Below are positions 16,754-24,772 of a stretch of DNA of 37,916 nucleotides, in pieces (within the stretch, counting starts at the first letter, position 1; every line of letters starts with the position of its first letter). The DNA comes from Chloroflexaceae bacterium (lineage in GTDB: Bacteria > Chloroflexota > Chloroflexia > Chloroflexales > Chloroflexaceae): assembly GCA_012034075.1 (NCBI GenBank), contig JAAURD010000022.1, positions 1-37,916 on the forward strand, in the 5' to 3' direction. Under the pieces are notes generated by a model. It searched no databases. It was not told where the DNA came from and saw only the letters and a program-made list of their open reading frames with translations. Both the position numbers and the translations under genes were made by a program.

Positions 16754-19737
16754 GCAGCTTCACCTATGCCAATGACTCGCTCGGCTTCGGGCAGTTCCCC
16801 GGCCAGTATGGCATGGTGCTCTACTCGCGCTACCCCATCGATACCGATAACATTCGTACCTTCCAGGCATTCTTGTGGAAGGATATGCCCGATGCATTGC
16901 TGCCATTCGATCCTGCCACCAATGAGCAGTGGTATTCGGAAGAAGAGCTTGCGGTCTTCCGTCTCTCATCCAAGAGCCACTGGGATGTACCGATCACCAT
17001 CGACGGTCAAACGATCCATGCCCTGGTCAGTCACCCGACCCCGCCGGTCTTCGACGACCCACCGACTTTCCCAGAAGGGGTTGATTTTAATGGCAAGCGC
17101 AATCACGATGAGATACGCTTCTGGGCCGATTACATTACGCCCGGTGCTGGCGACTATATTTACGATGACAGCGAAGACGCTGCAAGTCCATCGGGTGGCC
17201 TGACCCCTGGGGCGAGCTTTGTGATAATGGGTGACCAGAACGCCGACCCATTCGATGGCGATAGCACCAACAACGCCATTCTGCAAATTCTGGATCAGCC
17301 CAATGTCAACACCAGCGTCACCCCATCAAGCAAGGGTGGCCCAGAACAGGCCATGCTGCAAGATGCGGCCAACGACACCCATGTTGGCGACCCGGCTTAC
17401 GACACTGCCGACTTCTTTGATGGCGATGGCGGCTCCGGCAATCTGCGGGCCGACTATGTCTTGCCATCGATTGACCTGGAGATCATCGCCACCAGTGTCT
17501 TCTGGCCGCTCACCAGCAACCCGCTCTATCAGCTCGTCACCAATTCCGACCACCGTCTGGTCTGGGCCGATCTCAATGTTGACACGCGTTTGCCCAATGG
17601 CGTGGCCGTGGGTGATGTCACCAGTACCGCGGCCGTGCTGTGGGCACGCAGCAGCGCACCCGGCGAGCTTGTCTTTGAATGGAGCAGTGCCGGTGAAGGC
17701 ACCACACGTGTGACCGCGAATGTTACCAATACGTTGGAACCCGTCAAAGTGCTGTTAGATGGTCTGACCCCCGATATCCTGTACAACTATGCGGTGACCG
17801 ACGCGGCTGGCCTGTCGGGCCAGGGCAGCTTCCGCACATCCGCCCCACGTGATGCCACCACTGGCCTGAGCTTTGGTGTCACTGGCGACTGGCGCGGTGA
17901 ATTGAGTCCCTATCCAGCGATAAAGAACGTTGCCGACCGCGCTCTCGATTTCTTTGTGCTCCATGGCGATACGATCTATGCCGACTACGCCTCACCCGCC
18001 GTCAACGTGCCACAGGCCGAGACGCTCGAAGACTATCGCTGGAAGTATGCCGAAGGCTATGGTACCCGCTTCGGCCAGAATGCCTGGGAAGCTATTCGCG
18101 CATCGGTGCCGATCCTTGCCACCATCGATGACCACGAAGTGACCAATGACTTTGCCGGCGGTGCTCCAGCCTCTTCCGACCTGCAGGGCCGCTTTGGTGA
18201 TGGCGACGAGTTGATCAACGACACGCCGCTCTTCGATACCGGTCTGCAGGTATTCCAGGAGTACAACCCGATCCGCGATGAATGGTATCCGGGTCAGGAT
18301 ACCGCCGATGATCGCATGGCTGGCGAGCGCAAGCTCTACCGCTACAACACGTATGGCAGCGATGCCGCAGTGATGGTGCTGGACAATCGCTCCTTCCGTG
18401 ATGCGCAATTGCCTGGTGTTACCAATCCCAGCGATATGAATCAGGTCAACGCGTTCTTGATCAATAGCTTCGATCCAAACCGCACCATGCTCGGCGAACT
18501 GCAAGTCGAAGACCTCAAGCGCGATTTGTTGGCCGCCCAGCATGCTGGCATCACCTGGAAGTTTGTGATGGTGCCAGAGCCGATTCAAAACCTCGGGCTG
18601 CTCGGTGCACCAGATCGCTTTGAAGGCTACGCCGCCGAGCGAACCGAAATCTTGCAGTACATCGACGATTACGGCATTGAAAACGTGGTATTTGTCGCCG
18701 CTGATATTCACGCCACGCTAGTCAACAACCTGACCTACCAGCAGGGCCCCGGCCAGCCACAGATCCCCACCAACGCTTTTGAGGTGACGACTGGCGCAGT
18801 GGCCTTTGAACGCCCGCTTGGCCCCGAAGCAGTTGATCTCGCCTTTCAGAGTGGGTTTATCTCCGAAGCAGTCAAACAGGCATATGAGAGCCAGCCCACA
18901 CGTGAAGCACGCGATGCCTTCATCAAAACGCTCACCAACGAGCAATTGACTCCGCTGGGGTATGATCCCGTTGGCCTTGAAGGCTCACCCATTGATGCAA
19001 CCCTGGTACAGGGCGATTATATCTCGGCCCACACCTATGGTTGGACCGAGTTTGACATTGACTCGCAAACTCAGGAACTCACGGTAACCACCTATGGCAT
19101 CGACTACTACACCGAAAAAGAACTGCTGACCGACCCGCAAAGTGTCTGGCAGCGCACCCCTGAAGTGGTCAGTGAGTTTGTCGTAGCACCAACCAACCAG
19201 CAGAGCCTTACCCGCATCGGCAGCGAAGGCGGCCAGGCGGTGAGCGTTGACGGCAATGTCACCGTCAACATTCCGGCTGGACTGCTGAGTGATGACATTG
19301 ATCTCGTGGTCCGTACCATTGGCAAACCAGCCGGTCAGGGTATCACCGATATTAACACCGGTACCCTGGGTGTAGACCAGCTGGGCTATTACTTCGATAT
19401 CCTCGCCTTTGATAGCAATGGGCAGGAAGTCGAAATCAGTGATCTCTTCTCGGTAACGCTTGAACTCAATCCCTTTGCCGACATCATTGCCGAGAAGGGC
19501 TTGCAACCCGAGAACATGCGCATGCTCAACTGGGATGAAGCAAACAACACGTGGGTGTTTGCCACCGATGCACCACCGTGCCAGCTCAGCGGCGCACCAG
19601 ATGGCTGTCGTGAAGAATACCTGGCGGCGACCAACCAGCTAGTGGTCTACCTCGATCATCTCACATCATTTGCACCCGTTGGCGAAACAAACCAGCTCCG
19701 TGGCAGCGTCGCGCTCCCACTCGTCTTTAACCGCTAG
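16708..19737 (+). CDS. Giant secreted phosphatase, part 3: second EEP end and PhoD domain
   Basis: This completes the second EEP domain (FGQFPGQYGMVLYSRYPID, FVIMGDQNADPFDGDS, the catalytic NSDHRLVWADL). The PhoD-like alkaline phosphatase follows from about 17590: a fibronectin-like N-terminal domain (VAVGDVTSTAAVLWARSSAP), then metal-site motifs SFGVTGDWRG, FVLHGDTIYADY, ILATIDDHEVTNDFAGG, and FVAADIHATLVNN. A beta-sandwich of about 170 residues closes the protein (GGQAVSVDGNVTVNIPAGLL), with the tail SVALPLVFNR. With parts 1 and 2 this would combine monoesterase, nuclease and diesterase activities in one secreted chain for phosphate scavenging from DNA and esters. If expressed separately, the first ATG here would be 16813. 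Confidence 0.88.
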   Translation, partial: FDLNNDGIVATEDDIGSFTYANDSLGFGQFPGQYGMVLYSRYPIDTDNIRTFQAFLWKDMPDALLPFDPATNEQWYSEEELAVFRLSSKSHWDVPITIDGQTIHALVSHPTPPVFDDPPTFPEGVDFNGKRNHDEIRFWADYITPGAGDYIYDDSEDAASPSGGLTPGASFVIMGDQNADPFDGDSTNNAILQILDQPNVNTSVTPSSKGGPEQAMLQDAANDTHVGDPAYDTADFFDGDGGSGNLRADYVLPSIDLEIIATSVFWPLTSNPLYQLVTNSDHRLVWADLNVDTRLPNGVAVGDVTSTAAVLWARSSAPGELVFEWSSAGEGTTRVTANVTNTLEPVKVLLDGLTPDILYNYAVTDAAGLSGQGSFRTSAPRDATTGLSFGVTGDWRGELSPYPAIKNVADRALDFFVLHGDTIYADYASPAVNVPQAETLEDYRWKYAEGYGTRFGQNAWEAIRASVPILATIDDHEVTNDFAGGAPASSDLQGRFGDGDELINDTPLFDTGLQVFQEYNPIRDEWYPGQDTADDRMAGERKLYRYNTYGSDAAVMVLDNRSFRDAQLPGVTNPSDMNQVNAFLINSFDPNRTMLGELQVEDLKRDLLAAQHAGITWKFVMVPEPIQNLGLLGAPDRFEGYAAERTEILQYIDDYGIENVVFVAADIHATLVNNLTYQQGPGQPQIPTNAFEVTTGAVAFERPLGPEAVDLAFQSGFISEAVKQAYESQPTREARDAFIKTLTNEQLTPLGYDPVGLEGSPIDATLVQGDYISAHTYGWTEFDIDSQTQELTVTTYGIDYYTEKELLTDPQSVWQRTPEVVSEFVVAPTNQQSLTRIGSEGGQAVSVDGNVTVNIPAGLLSDDIDLVVRTIGKPAGQGITDINTGTLGVDQLGYYFDILAFDSNGQEVEISDLFSVTLELNPFADIIAEKGLQPENMRMLNWDEANNTWVFATDAPPCQLSGAPDGCREEYLAATNQLVVYLDHLTSFAPVGETNQLRGSVALPLVFNR

Positions 19738-19826
19738 GAGTCAAAGCGTTGGCCCGCTTTCGCTAAGCGTTGAAGCGATCTAATACGAAATTCGGTTCAT
19801 CTCAATGCACATAGGTGTAGCTTGTA

Positions 19827-19872
19827 GCCTGCTTTGTAGGGTCGCAACGCGCTGCGACCCTACAAAGCAGGC
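19827..19872. repeat. Perfect 20-bp inverted repeat at a convergent junction
   Basis: The left arm is 19827-19846 and the right arm 19853-19872, with a six-base loop ACGCGC. The arms contain TTTGTAGGGTCGCA and its exact complement. It lies between the convergent ends of the phosphatase and histidine kinase genes. It could serve as a bidirectional terminator or be a copy of a dispersed REP-like palindrome. Related cores lie at 9771-9821 and 31438-31463. Confidence 0.75.
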
Positions 19873-19904
19873 GCTCCAAGTTCGATCAAAGCGCATACCA
19901 GTGA

Positions 19905-21386
19905 TTACCCGAATTTGGTATCACCTGTGCCATTGTGCGCTTGCCGCTCTCCACGCGGCAAGCTGATGGTAAACGTAGCGCCACAGCCCAACCCCGCCGA
20001 AGCCGCCGTCAGCGTCCCCCCATGCACTTCAACTAGCACGCGTGCGATTGCCAGGCCCAGCCCCGACGAGCCGGTATCGTGCTCCCGCGCACGGTCCACC
20101 CGATAGAAGCGCTCAAAAAGATACTGCAACTCCTCGGCTGCAATCCCAACCCCGCTATCTTGTATCGCCAGACAGACTACCTGCCCATCGCAACACGCCC
20201 GCAAGCCAACCCGACCACCGGCTGGCGTATGCCGCAACGCATTGCTCACCAGATTGCGCAATACCTGTAATAGCCGCTCCTCATCCACCCATACCATTGG
20301 CAGATCAGCCTCCGCGCTCGTTGTCAGCGTAATGTTCTGCTGCTCAGCCTCATGCGCATACGTCGTTGCAACCCGCTCCAGCAGCGCTGCCGGCGCTACC
20401 TCTGCGCGATGCAACAACAGCTCCCCCGCATCGGCCTGTGATAGCATCCGCAAATCTGCCACGAGATGCTGTAAATGCTCAATCTCAGCATACACCGTGG
20501 TCAAGCGCTCACGTGTCGGCGCCAGGTCGCCCCCAACCATCGCATCGACATACCCGCCGATCACCTGCAATGGCGTGCGCAGCTCATGGGCAATATCCGC
20601 CGTCATCTGTCGCCGCATATGCGTAGCCTGCGCCAGGTCCTGACTCATCTGATTAAACGTCCGTGCCAGTTCCCCCAGTTCATCCCGCGAATGAATCGCC
20701 ACCTGCTCACCCAGTTGCCCGTCACCCAATGCCCGCGCCCCCCGCATCAGCTCGCGAATGGGCCGCGTCAACGTGCGTGCAAACAGTGCACCCAGCACCA
20801 GCGCCACCAGCACCGCCCCGACCGTCGCTACCATCAGCGCCCACGTCGTCCGCTCCAGGTACAGCTCTTCCTCAACTCGTAGCTCAAATGGCTGATTATT
20901 GTCACGTGGCAGAATTAACGCCACGGTTGTACCCTCCACTTGCACCGGCGTACTCCGCGCAAGCACCGCATCAGGCACGTACATACCCGGGGATGTATGC
21001 TCATTTGGCACAATCACGCGACCATCCGGCGACACTACCCCTAGCGGACGTCGAAACGGTGGCTCCCGCACCCGGCTCGCCCCAGAACCATATACCTGTT
21101 CACTTGGCGCCTCTCCAGGTGGACCATGGGCATTCCGATCATTTCGATCATCCCGCCCCTCATCGCGGAAAAGCTCACGAATATAGCGATCAAACCCCGT
21201 GAGCGAGCCATACACGGTGTAATACGACTCGATCTCCGACTCCAGCCGCCCCAGCTCCTGCTCGGCAATCAGCGATTGAAACTCGTTCGTTCGGGTGACC
21301 CGCACCGTCACAAACACCAGCAGCGCCGTTACCAGCGCCACCAGCAAGAAGAAGAACGTCAACCGCAACGTCAAGGAGAAACGCAT
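19905..21386 (-). CDS. Sensor histidine kinase
   Basis: This is a classical membrane kinase of 493 residues. The first helix is at 8-28. An outside domain of about 150 residues, rich in Arg, Asp and Pro, lies between it and the second helix at about 183-205. A HAMP linker is at 205-256 (RPIRELMRGARALGDGQL, DELGELARTFNQM). The HisKA domain has the phospho-acceptor His267 in DIAHELRTPLQ. The ATPase domain has the N box (LRNLVSNALRHTP), G1 (IQDSGVGI), F box (LFERFYRVDRAR) and G2 (GSSGLGLAIARVLVEVHGG). It overlaps the upstream response regulator by 16 bases and is its likely partner. The BaeS/ResE-like layout does not identify the signal. Confidence 0.95.
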   Translation of the reverse strand: MRFSLTLRLTFFFLLVALVTALLVFVTVRVTRTNEFQSLIAEQELGRLESEIESYYTVYGSLTGFDRYIRELFRDEGRDDRNDRNAHGPPGEAPSEQVYGSGASRVREPPFRRPLGVVSPDGRVIVPNEHTSPGMYVPDAVLARSTPVQVEGTTVALILPRDNNQPFELRVEEELYLERTTWALMVATVGAVLVALVLGALFARTLTRPIRELMRGARALGDGQLGEQVAIHSRDELGELARTFNQMSQDLAQATHMRRQMTADIAHELRTPLQVIGGYVDAMVGGDLAPTRERLTTVYAEIEHLQHLVADLRMLSQADAGELLLHRAEVAPAALLERVATTYAHEAEQQNITLTTSAEADLPMVWVDEERLLQVLRNLVSNALRHTPAGGRVGLRACCDGQVVCLAIQDSGVGIAAEELQYLFERFYRVDRAREHDTGSSGLGLAIARVLVEVHGGTLTAASAGLGCGATFTISLPRGERQAHNGTGDTKFG

Positions 21387-22147
21387 GGCGGCTCCTTCCG
21401 AAAGCAGTACCCCACCCCAAAGGCCGTGGTAATATAGTGCGGATGCTCTGGATCAGCTTCGACTTTCATCCGCAAATTGCGAACATGCACACTGATCGTT
21501 CGCGCTGTTCCCGTATATCCCTGATCGAGCAAACGCTCATACAACGTATCACGCGGCAACGTCTGGCCCGCTGCATCCATGAGCAACTCCAGCAACGTAA
21601 ACTCGGTGGGCGTTAGCGTCACCGGCTCACCTCGCACCGTTACCGTGTGAGTGTTTTTGTTCAGGACAATCTCGCCAATGTGCAACACCCGATCCTGCTG
21701 CTTTCCCTGCACCCGCCGCAGCACCGCCTGAATCCGCGACAGCAATTCACGCATGCGAAACGGCTTGATAATGTAGTCATCTGCGCCCAGGTCAAGCCCA
21801 CGAACCGCATCGTTTTCTTCATCTTTCGCTGTAATGATAATCACGGGTGTCTGGTAATCCACTCGATACGCCTCTAAAAAAGTATATCCATCCATTTTCG
21901 GCATCATAATATCCAGCAGAATGACATCTGGCCGCACCCGCCGCGCTAGCTCCAGCGCATCCTGCCCGTTGCCACTGGTCACCACGGTAAACCCCTGCTC
22001 AACCAGAAACTCCTCGAGCAACAAGCGCACATTGGCCCGGTCATCCACCACCAGAACCGTGGTCGTCGTTTCATGCACATCGATATCATTCAAAACAGCA
22101 CCCATTCCTGCATTTATGCCAGCGTTGACCCATCGCAAACAAAACAT
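21371..22147 (-). CDS. OmpR-family response regulator
   Basis: This 258-residue DNA-binding regulator has a receiver domain at 30-145 (VLVVDDRANV, phosphorylatable Asp79 in VILLDIMMPKMDG, Thr and Lys in IIITAKDE and DDYIIKPF). A winged-helix output domain at about 155-250 follows (VNLTPTEFTLLELL-like PVTLTPTEFTLLELLM, TISVHVRNLRMKVE, ITTAFGVGYCF). The ATG at 22147 has AGGAG seven bases upstream, leaving an unusual N-terminal extension of about 28 residues. The alternative ATG at 22105 has a poor binding site. OmpR-type regulators bind direct repeats spaced by 11 bases, and such repeats occur at 23319-23335 and 12828-12866. Confidence 0.95.
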   Translation of the reverse strand: MFCLRWVNAGINAGMGAVLNDIDVHETTTTVLVVDDRANVRLLLEEFLVEQGFTVVTSGNGQDALELARRVRPDVILLDIMMPKMDGYTFLEAYRVDYQTPVIIITAKDEENDAVRGLDLGADDYIIKPFRMRELLSRIQAVLRRVQGKQQDRVLHIGEIVLNKNTHTVTVRGEPVTLTPTEFTLLELLMDAAGQTLPRDTLYERLLDQGYTGTARTISVHVRNLRMKVEADPEHPHYITTAFGVGYCFRKEPPCVSP

Positions 22148-22235
22148 CCCAGACTCCTACTGCATGATAACACACCACATACCCCCTACCCCACACAGCA
22201 TACTCCGTGTCTCCGTGGTGCATTATCCCTTACGC

Positions 22236-22610
22236 TCAAACCGCTTTGCGCTTATGAAATGCCTTGCCCACCAGTACAACCCCCATCAGCACCGCTGTCA
22301 TCAACAGCATATGCCGTGTCACTCCCGGCAGCGCATCTAGCAACGACCCACGCTCACCACGCTCACCACGCTCCATCCCCGCGTGATTATGGCCGCGCTC
22401 ACCGCGCTCCCCCGAACGCCCATGCCCCGCTTCAGCGTGCCATGCTGGCGAATCGCCGTCAACGTCATCGGTCTCGCTTCGTTCATTATGGTGCTCACCT
22501 GATGGCACCCATGCCTGGGCCAGCGGCGTTAGGGAAAACGCATACAGCCCAGCCCCAATCAATCCCGCAACCAGCAGTATGACCATAATTCGTCGTATGA
22601 TCTGTAACAT
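22236..22610 (-). CDS. Small two-helix membrane protein with His/Glu/Arg-rich loop
   Basis: This 124-residue protein is not recognised. A first hydrophobic segment (IMVILLVAGLIGAGLYAFSL) is followed by a highly charged outside stretch of about 60 residues containing GEHHNERSE, WHAEAGHGRSGERGERGHNH and GMERGERGERG. A second helix comes next (MLLMTAVLMGVVLVGKAF) and a basic tail. The His-rich loop might bind a metal ion. The ATG at 22610 has GGAAGG upstream. It sits between the DUF4405 gene and the response regulator, so it may feed a signal to the kinase. The GERGERG part comes from short DNA repeats (CTCACCACG). Confidence 0.7.
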   Translation of the reverse strand: MLQIIRRIMVILLVAGLIGAGLYAFSLTPLAQAWVPSGEHHNERSETDDVDGDSPAWHAEAGHGRSGERGERGHNHAGMERGERGERGSLLDALPGVTRHMLLMTAVLMGVVLVGKAFHKRKAV

Positions 22611-22671
22611 CGTATTCCTTCCTTCTCCATGCAAAAAGACAACCAAAAGTGATATACCGCATACCAATCGA

Positions 22672-23208
22672 TCACACCGTGCTGCTCGTGCCAGCTTGCT
22701 CTGTGGGCGCAGGCTGCCGCAACGAGCGCTGGAACGGCCGCCGCACCAGCGCCACAAACCACTTCCAATGGAGTGCCACATGCAACGCGACCAACCAGAA
22801 CGTCATATCAGCGGCAAACCCGTGCAGCCAGTGCCAGAAGCCGCCACCTACCGCTGCAAGCCCAACCATCGGCAGCAGCACCTTGGATAGCATCAAACCA
22901 CTGACGAGAATAGCGGTAAATGCCACAAACAGCAGTGCACCCAGCACATAGTTGAGCCGTGCCTGCGCCGATGTCTTGCCCAGAAAGCGCCGCGTTACCG
23001 CAACCAGCCAATCCCAGTGCAACAGCAGATGCACTACCAGGACACTGCCAATAACCACGCCCAGCCACTCATGGACCATCATGCCGGTTGCCCGTGGCTC
23101 ATACAGGAGCAACAGCATCAGCAGCAAGGCGATATCCAGCACCAGGTTAATCCGCATCTTGCGTCCTGACGAACGTTTGTTTGCTCTACTTGTGGTTTTA
23201 TTGATCAT
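22672..23208 (-). CDS. DUF4405-type four-helix membrane protein
   Basis: This protein of about 178 residues has four membrane helices and conserved His pairs typical of DUF4405 and cytochrome b561-like proteins: MVHEWLGVVIGSVLVVHLLLHWDW, then GFWHWLHGFAADMTFWLVALHVALHWKW. These could ligate b-type heme, suggesting a membrane redox role. An N-terminal Arg/Lys-rich cytoplasmic tail precedes helix 1. Two adjacent ATGs (23211 and 23208) follow GAGAGG. The second gives the better spacing. It is the first gene of a four-gene minus-strand run with the small membrane protein, the regulator and the kinase. Confidence 0.8.
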   Translation of the reverse strand: MINKTTSRANKRSSGRKMRINLVLDIALLLMLLLLYEPRATGMMVHEWLGVVIGSVLVVHLLLHWDWLVAVTRRFLGKTSAQARLNYVLGALLFVAFTAILVSGLMLSKVLLPMVGLAAVGGGFWHWLHGFAADMTFWLVALHVALHWKWFVALVRRPFQRSLRQPAPTEQAGTSSTV

Positions 23209-23252
23209 CATACTATTCCTCTCATAGCATTACCATGAAAACTCGTTGGGAA

Positions 23253-23294
23253 GTGATTGTGTGAACAATAGGCAGCCGTGTCGAACACAATCAC
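23253..23294. repeat. Inverted repeat GTGATTGTGT / ACACAATCAC
   Basis: Perfect ten-base arms at 23253-23262 and 23285-23294 are separated by 22 bases, 45 bases upstream of the DUF4405 gene. It may be an operator or part of a looping site. Confidence 0.5.
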
Positions 23295-23318
23295 CAGACC
23301 AATCGTAACATCCGCTTG

Positions 23319-23335
23319 TTTAGATTCGATTTAGA
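23319..23335 (+). promoter_or_regulatory. Direct repeat TTTAGA, 11-base spacing
   Basis: TTTAGA at 23319 and again at 23330 are one helical turn apart. This is the usual form of an OmpR-family binding site, so it is a candidate target of the regulator encoded at 21371-22147. Confidence 0.4.
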
Positions 23336-23438
23336 GCGGAGACGATTGCCTGAAGCCAGCCAGATTCATCTGTTGTATCAGGGTTGGTGCTCTTTTTGCC
23401 ATCGCGGCTGTTTTCTAAACACCTTCTGAACAAGCGCT

Positions 23439-23447
23439 TGCTATACT
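23439..23447 (+). promoter_or_regulatory. Extended -10 promoter TGCTATACT
   Basis: TGC plus TATACT lies 93 bases upstream of the GTG start of the secreted repeat protein. No -35 box is evident. Confidence 0.5.
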
Positions 23448-23539
23448 GCTTGCCAATGAAGACAACAACACCCTGTTTTCATCGACCAGGTGCAATTGGA
23501 GTAACCTGGTAGGCAAATCAATAGAGAAGGAAGAATACA

Positions 23540-24676
23540 GTGCATAACAAACAATGGAATCTACTGGCCGGTATCGTTTTTGCCATATTGGCATTACTCG
23601 TTATCACAAATGAAACGTTTGCTCAGTTTCAAACGACGGAACCGAATGGACAAGTGGAACAGAATCAGACCTACCCGCCGCCCGACGACACCCCGCCCGA
23701 TGGTCCCCGCGACGGCGGACGCCATGGCATGCTGGATGTGGTAGCGGAAACGCTGAATATGACCGTGGCAGACCTGGTTGCGGAACTGAACGACGAAACC
23801 AGCATCGCCGATGTGGCAACTGCGCACGGGGTGGCGGTGGAAACCGTGATTGATGCGGTCGTTGCCGATGCGCAAGAGCATCTGCAACAGCACGTCACTG
23901 ATGGGAAGCTGACCCAGGAAGAAGCCGACGAGCGGCTGGCGCAAATCCGCGAAGAGGTGACCACGCGCATCAACGAGACCGGCACACCGTCAGCACCACG
24001 TGATCACGGCCCGCGCGATGGCGGCCGCCATGGCATGCTGGATGTGGTAGCGGAAGCGCTGAATATGACCATGGCAGACCTGGTTGCGGAACTGAACGAC
24101 GAGACCAGCATCGCTGATGTGGCAACTGCACATGGCGTAGCGGTGGAAACCGTGATTGATGCAGTCGTTGCCGACGCGCAGGAGCATCTGCAACAGCACG
24201 TCACTGATGGGAAGCTGACCCAGGAGGAAGCCGACGAGCGGCTGGCGCAAATCCGCGAAGAGGTGACCACGCGCATCAACGAGGCCGGCACACCGTCAGC
24301 ACCACGTGATCACGGCCCGCGCGATGGCGGCCGCCATGGCATGCTGGATGTGGTAGCGGAAACGCTGAATATGACCGTGGAAGACCTGGTTGCGGAACTG
24401 AACGACGAGACCAGCATCGCCGATGTAGCGACTGCACATGGCGTAGCGGTGGAAACCGTGATTGATGCAGTCGTTGCCGACGCTGAAGAGCATTTGCAGC
24501 AGCACGTTGATGACGGCCGTATCACGCAGGAACAGGCCGACGAGCGGCTGGCGCAAATCCGCGAAGAGGTGACCACGCGCATCAACGAGGCCGGCGCACC
24601 ACTAGCACCACGCGATCACGGTCCACGCCCAACTGGACCACAGAATGAGAACAGCCCGATGCCTTTAAATGGCTAG
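23540..24676 (+). CDS. Secreted protein with three near-identical 102-residue repeats
   Basis: This 378-residue exported protein has a signal peptide (LLAGIVFAILALLVITNETFA, cut before QFQ). Three tandem copies of a 102-residue unit follow, then a short Pro/Asn-rich tail. Each unit has a DHGPRDGGRHGM linker, a helical part (LDVVAETLNMTVADLVAELN), a segment like a helix-turn-helix (SIADVATAHGVAVETVIDAV) and a DGKLTQEEADERLAQIREEV helix. The last resembles domains found in many secreted Actinobacteria and Chloroflexota proteins of unknown role. The GTG start at 23540 follows GAAGGAAG. DNA identity between units is high, so the expansion is recent. It is divergent from the two-component operon and may be its target. 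The His/Gly linkers could bind metal. Confidence 0.85.
   Translation: MHNKQWNLLAGIVFAILALLVITNETFAQFQTTEPNGQVEQNQTYPPPDDTPPDGPRDGGRHGMLDVVAETLNMTVADLVAELNDETSIADVATAHGVAVETVIDAVVADAQEHLQQHVTDGKLTQEEADERLAQIREEVTTRINETGTPSAPRDHGPRDGGRHGMLDVVAEALNMTMADLVAELNDETSIADVATAHGVAVETVIDAVVADAQEHLQQHVTDGKLTQEEADERLAQIREEVTTRINEAGTPSAPRDHGPRDGGRHGMLDVVAETLNMTVEDLVAELNDETSIADVATAHGVAVETVIDAVVADAEEHLQQHVDDGRITQEQADERLAQIREEVTTRINEAGAPLAPRDHGPRPTGPQNENSPMPLNG
23707..24620 (+). repeat. Three tandem 306-bp coding repeats
   Basis: The units start at about 23707, 24013 and 24319. ATGCTGG anchors fall at 23729, 24035 and 24341, exactly 306 bases apart. Units 1 and 2 are closest in their middle. Unit 3 diverges after the VVADAE segment. 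Confidence 0.95.
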
Positions 24677-24716
24677 TATCATTCATACATACACGGACGA
24701 TCTCTCCTGAAGCGCA

Positions 24717-24753
24717 GCACAGCGCCTGACCATCGGCTGGTCAGGCGCTGTGC
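24717..24753. terminator. Bidirectional hairpin terminator
   Basis: A perfect 16-bp stem (24717-24732 with 24738-24753) and a TCGGC loop lie in the 96-base gap between the convergent ends of the repeat protein and the radical SAM gene. No long T-run follows, so termination efficiency is uncertain. Confidence 0.75.
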
Positions 24754-24772
24754 CTTGCAGCAGAGCAACAAG

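Larger units (their letters stand above)
23212..23539. other. Divergent promoter region, 328 bp
   Basis: No gene is seen here. It contains an inverted repeat (23253-23294), an OmpR-type direct repeat (23319-23335) and an extended -10 element (23439-23447), between the divergent membrane-protein/two-component genes and the secreted repeat protein. Confidence 0.6.

Noticed and set aside
23707-24620. Tandem 306-bp units as a possible non-coding satellite or CRISPR
   Set aside because: They are in frame within an open gene with a signal peptide, and the differences between units are mostly conservative. They are protein repeats.
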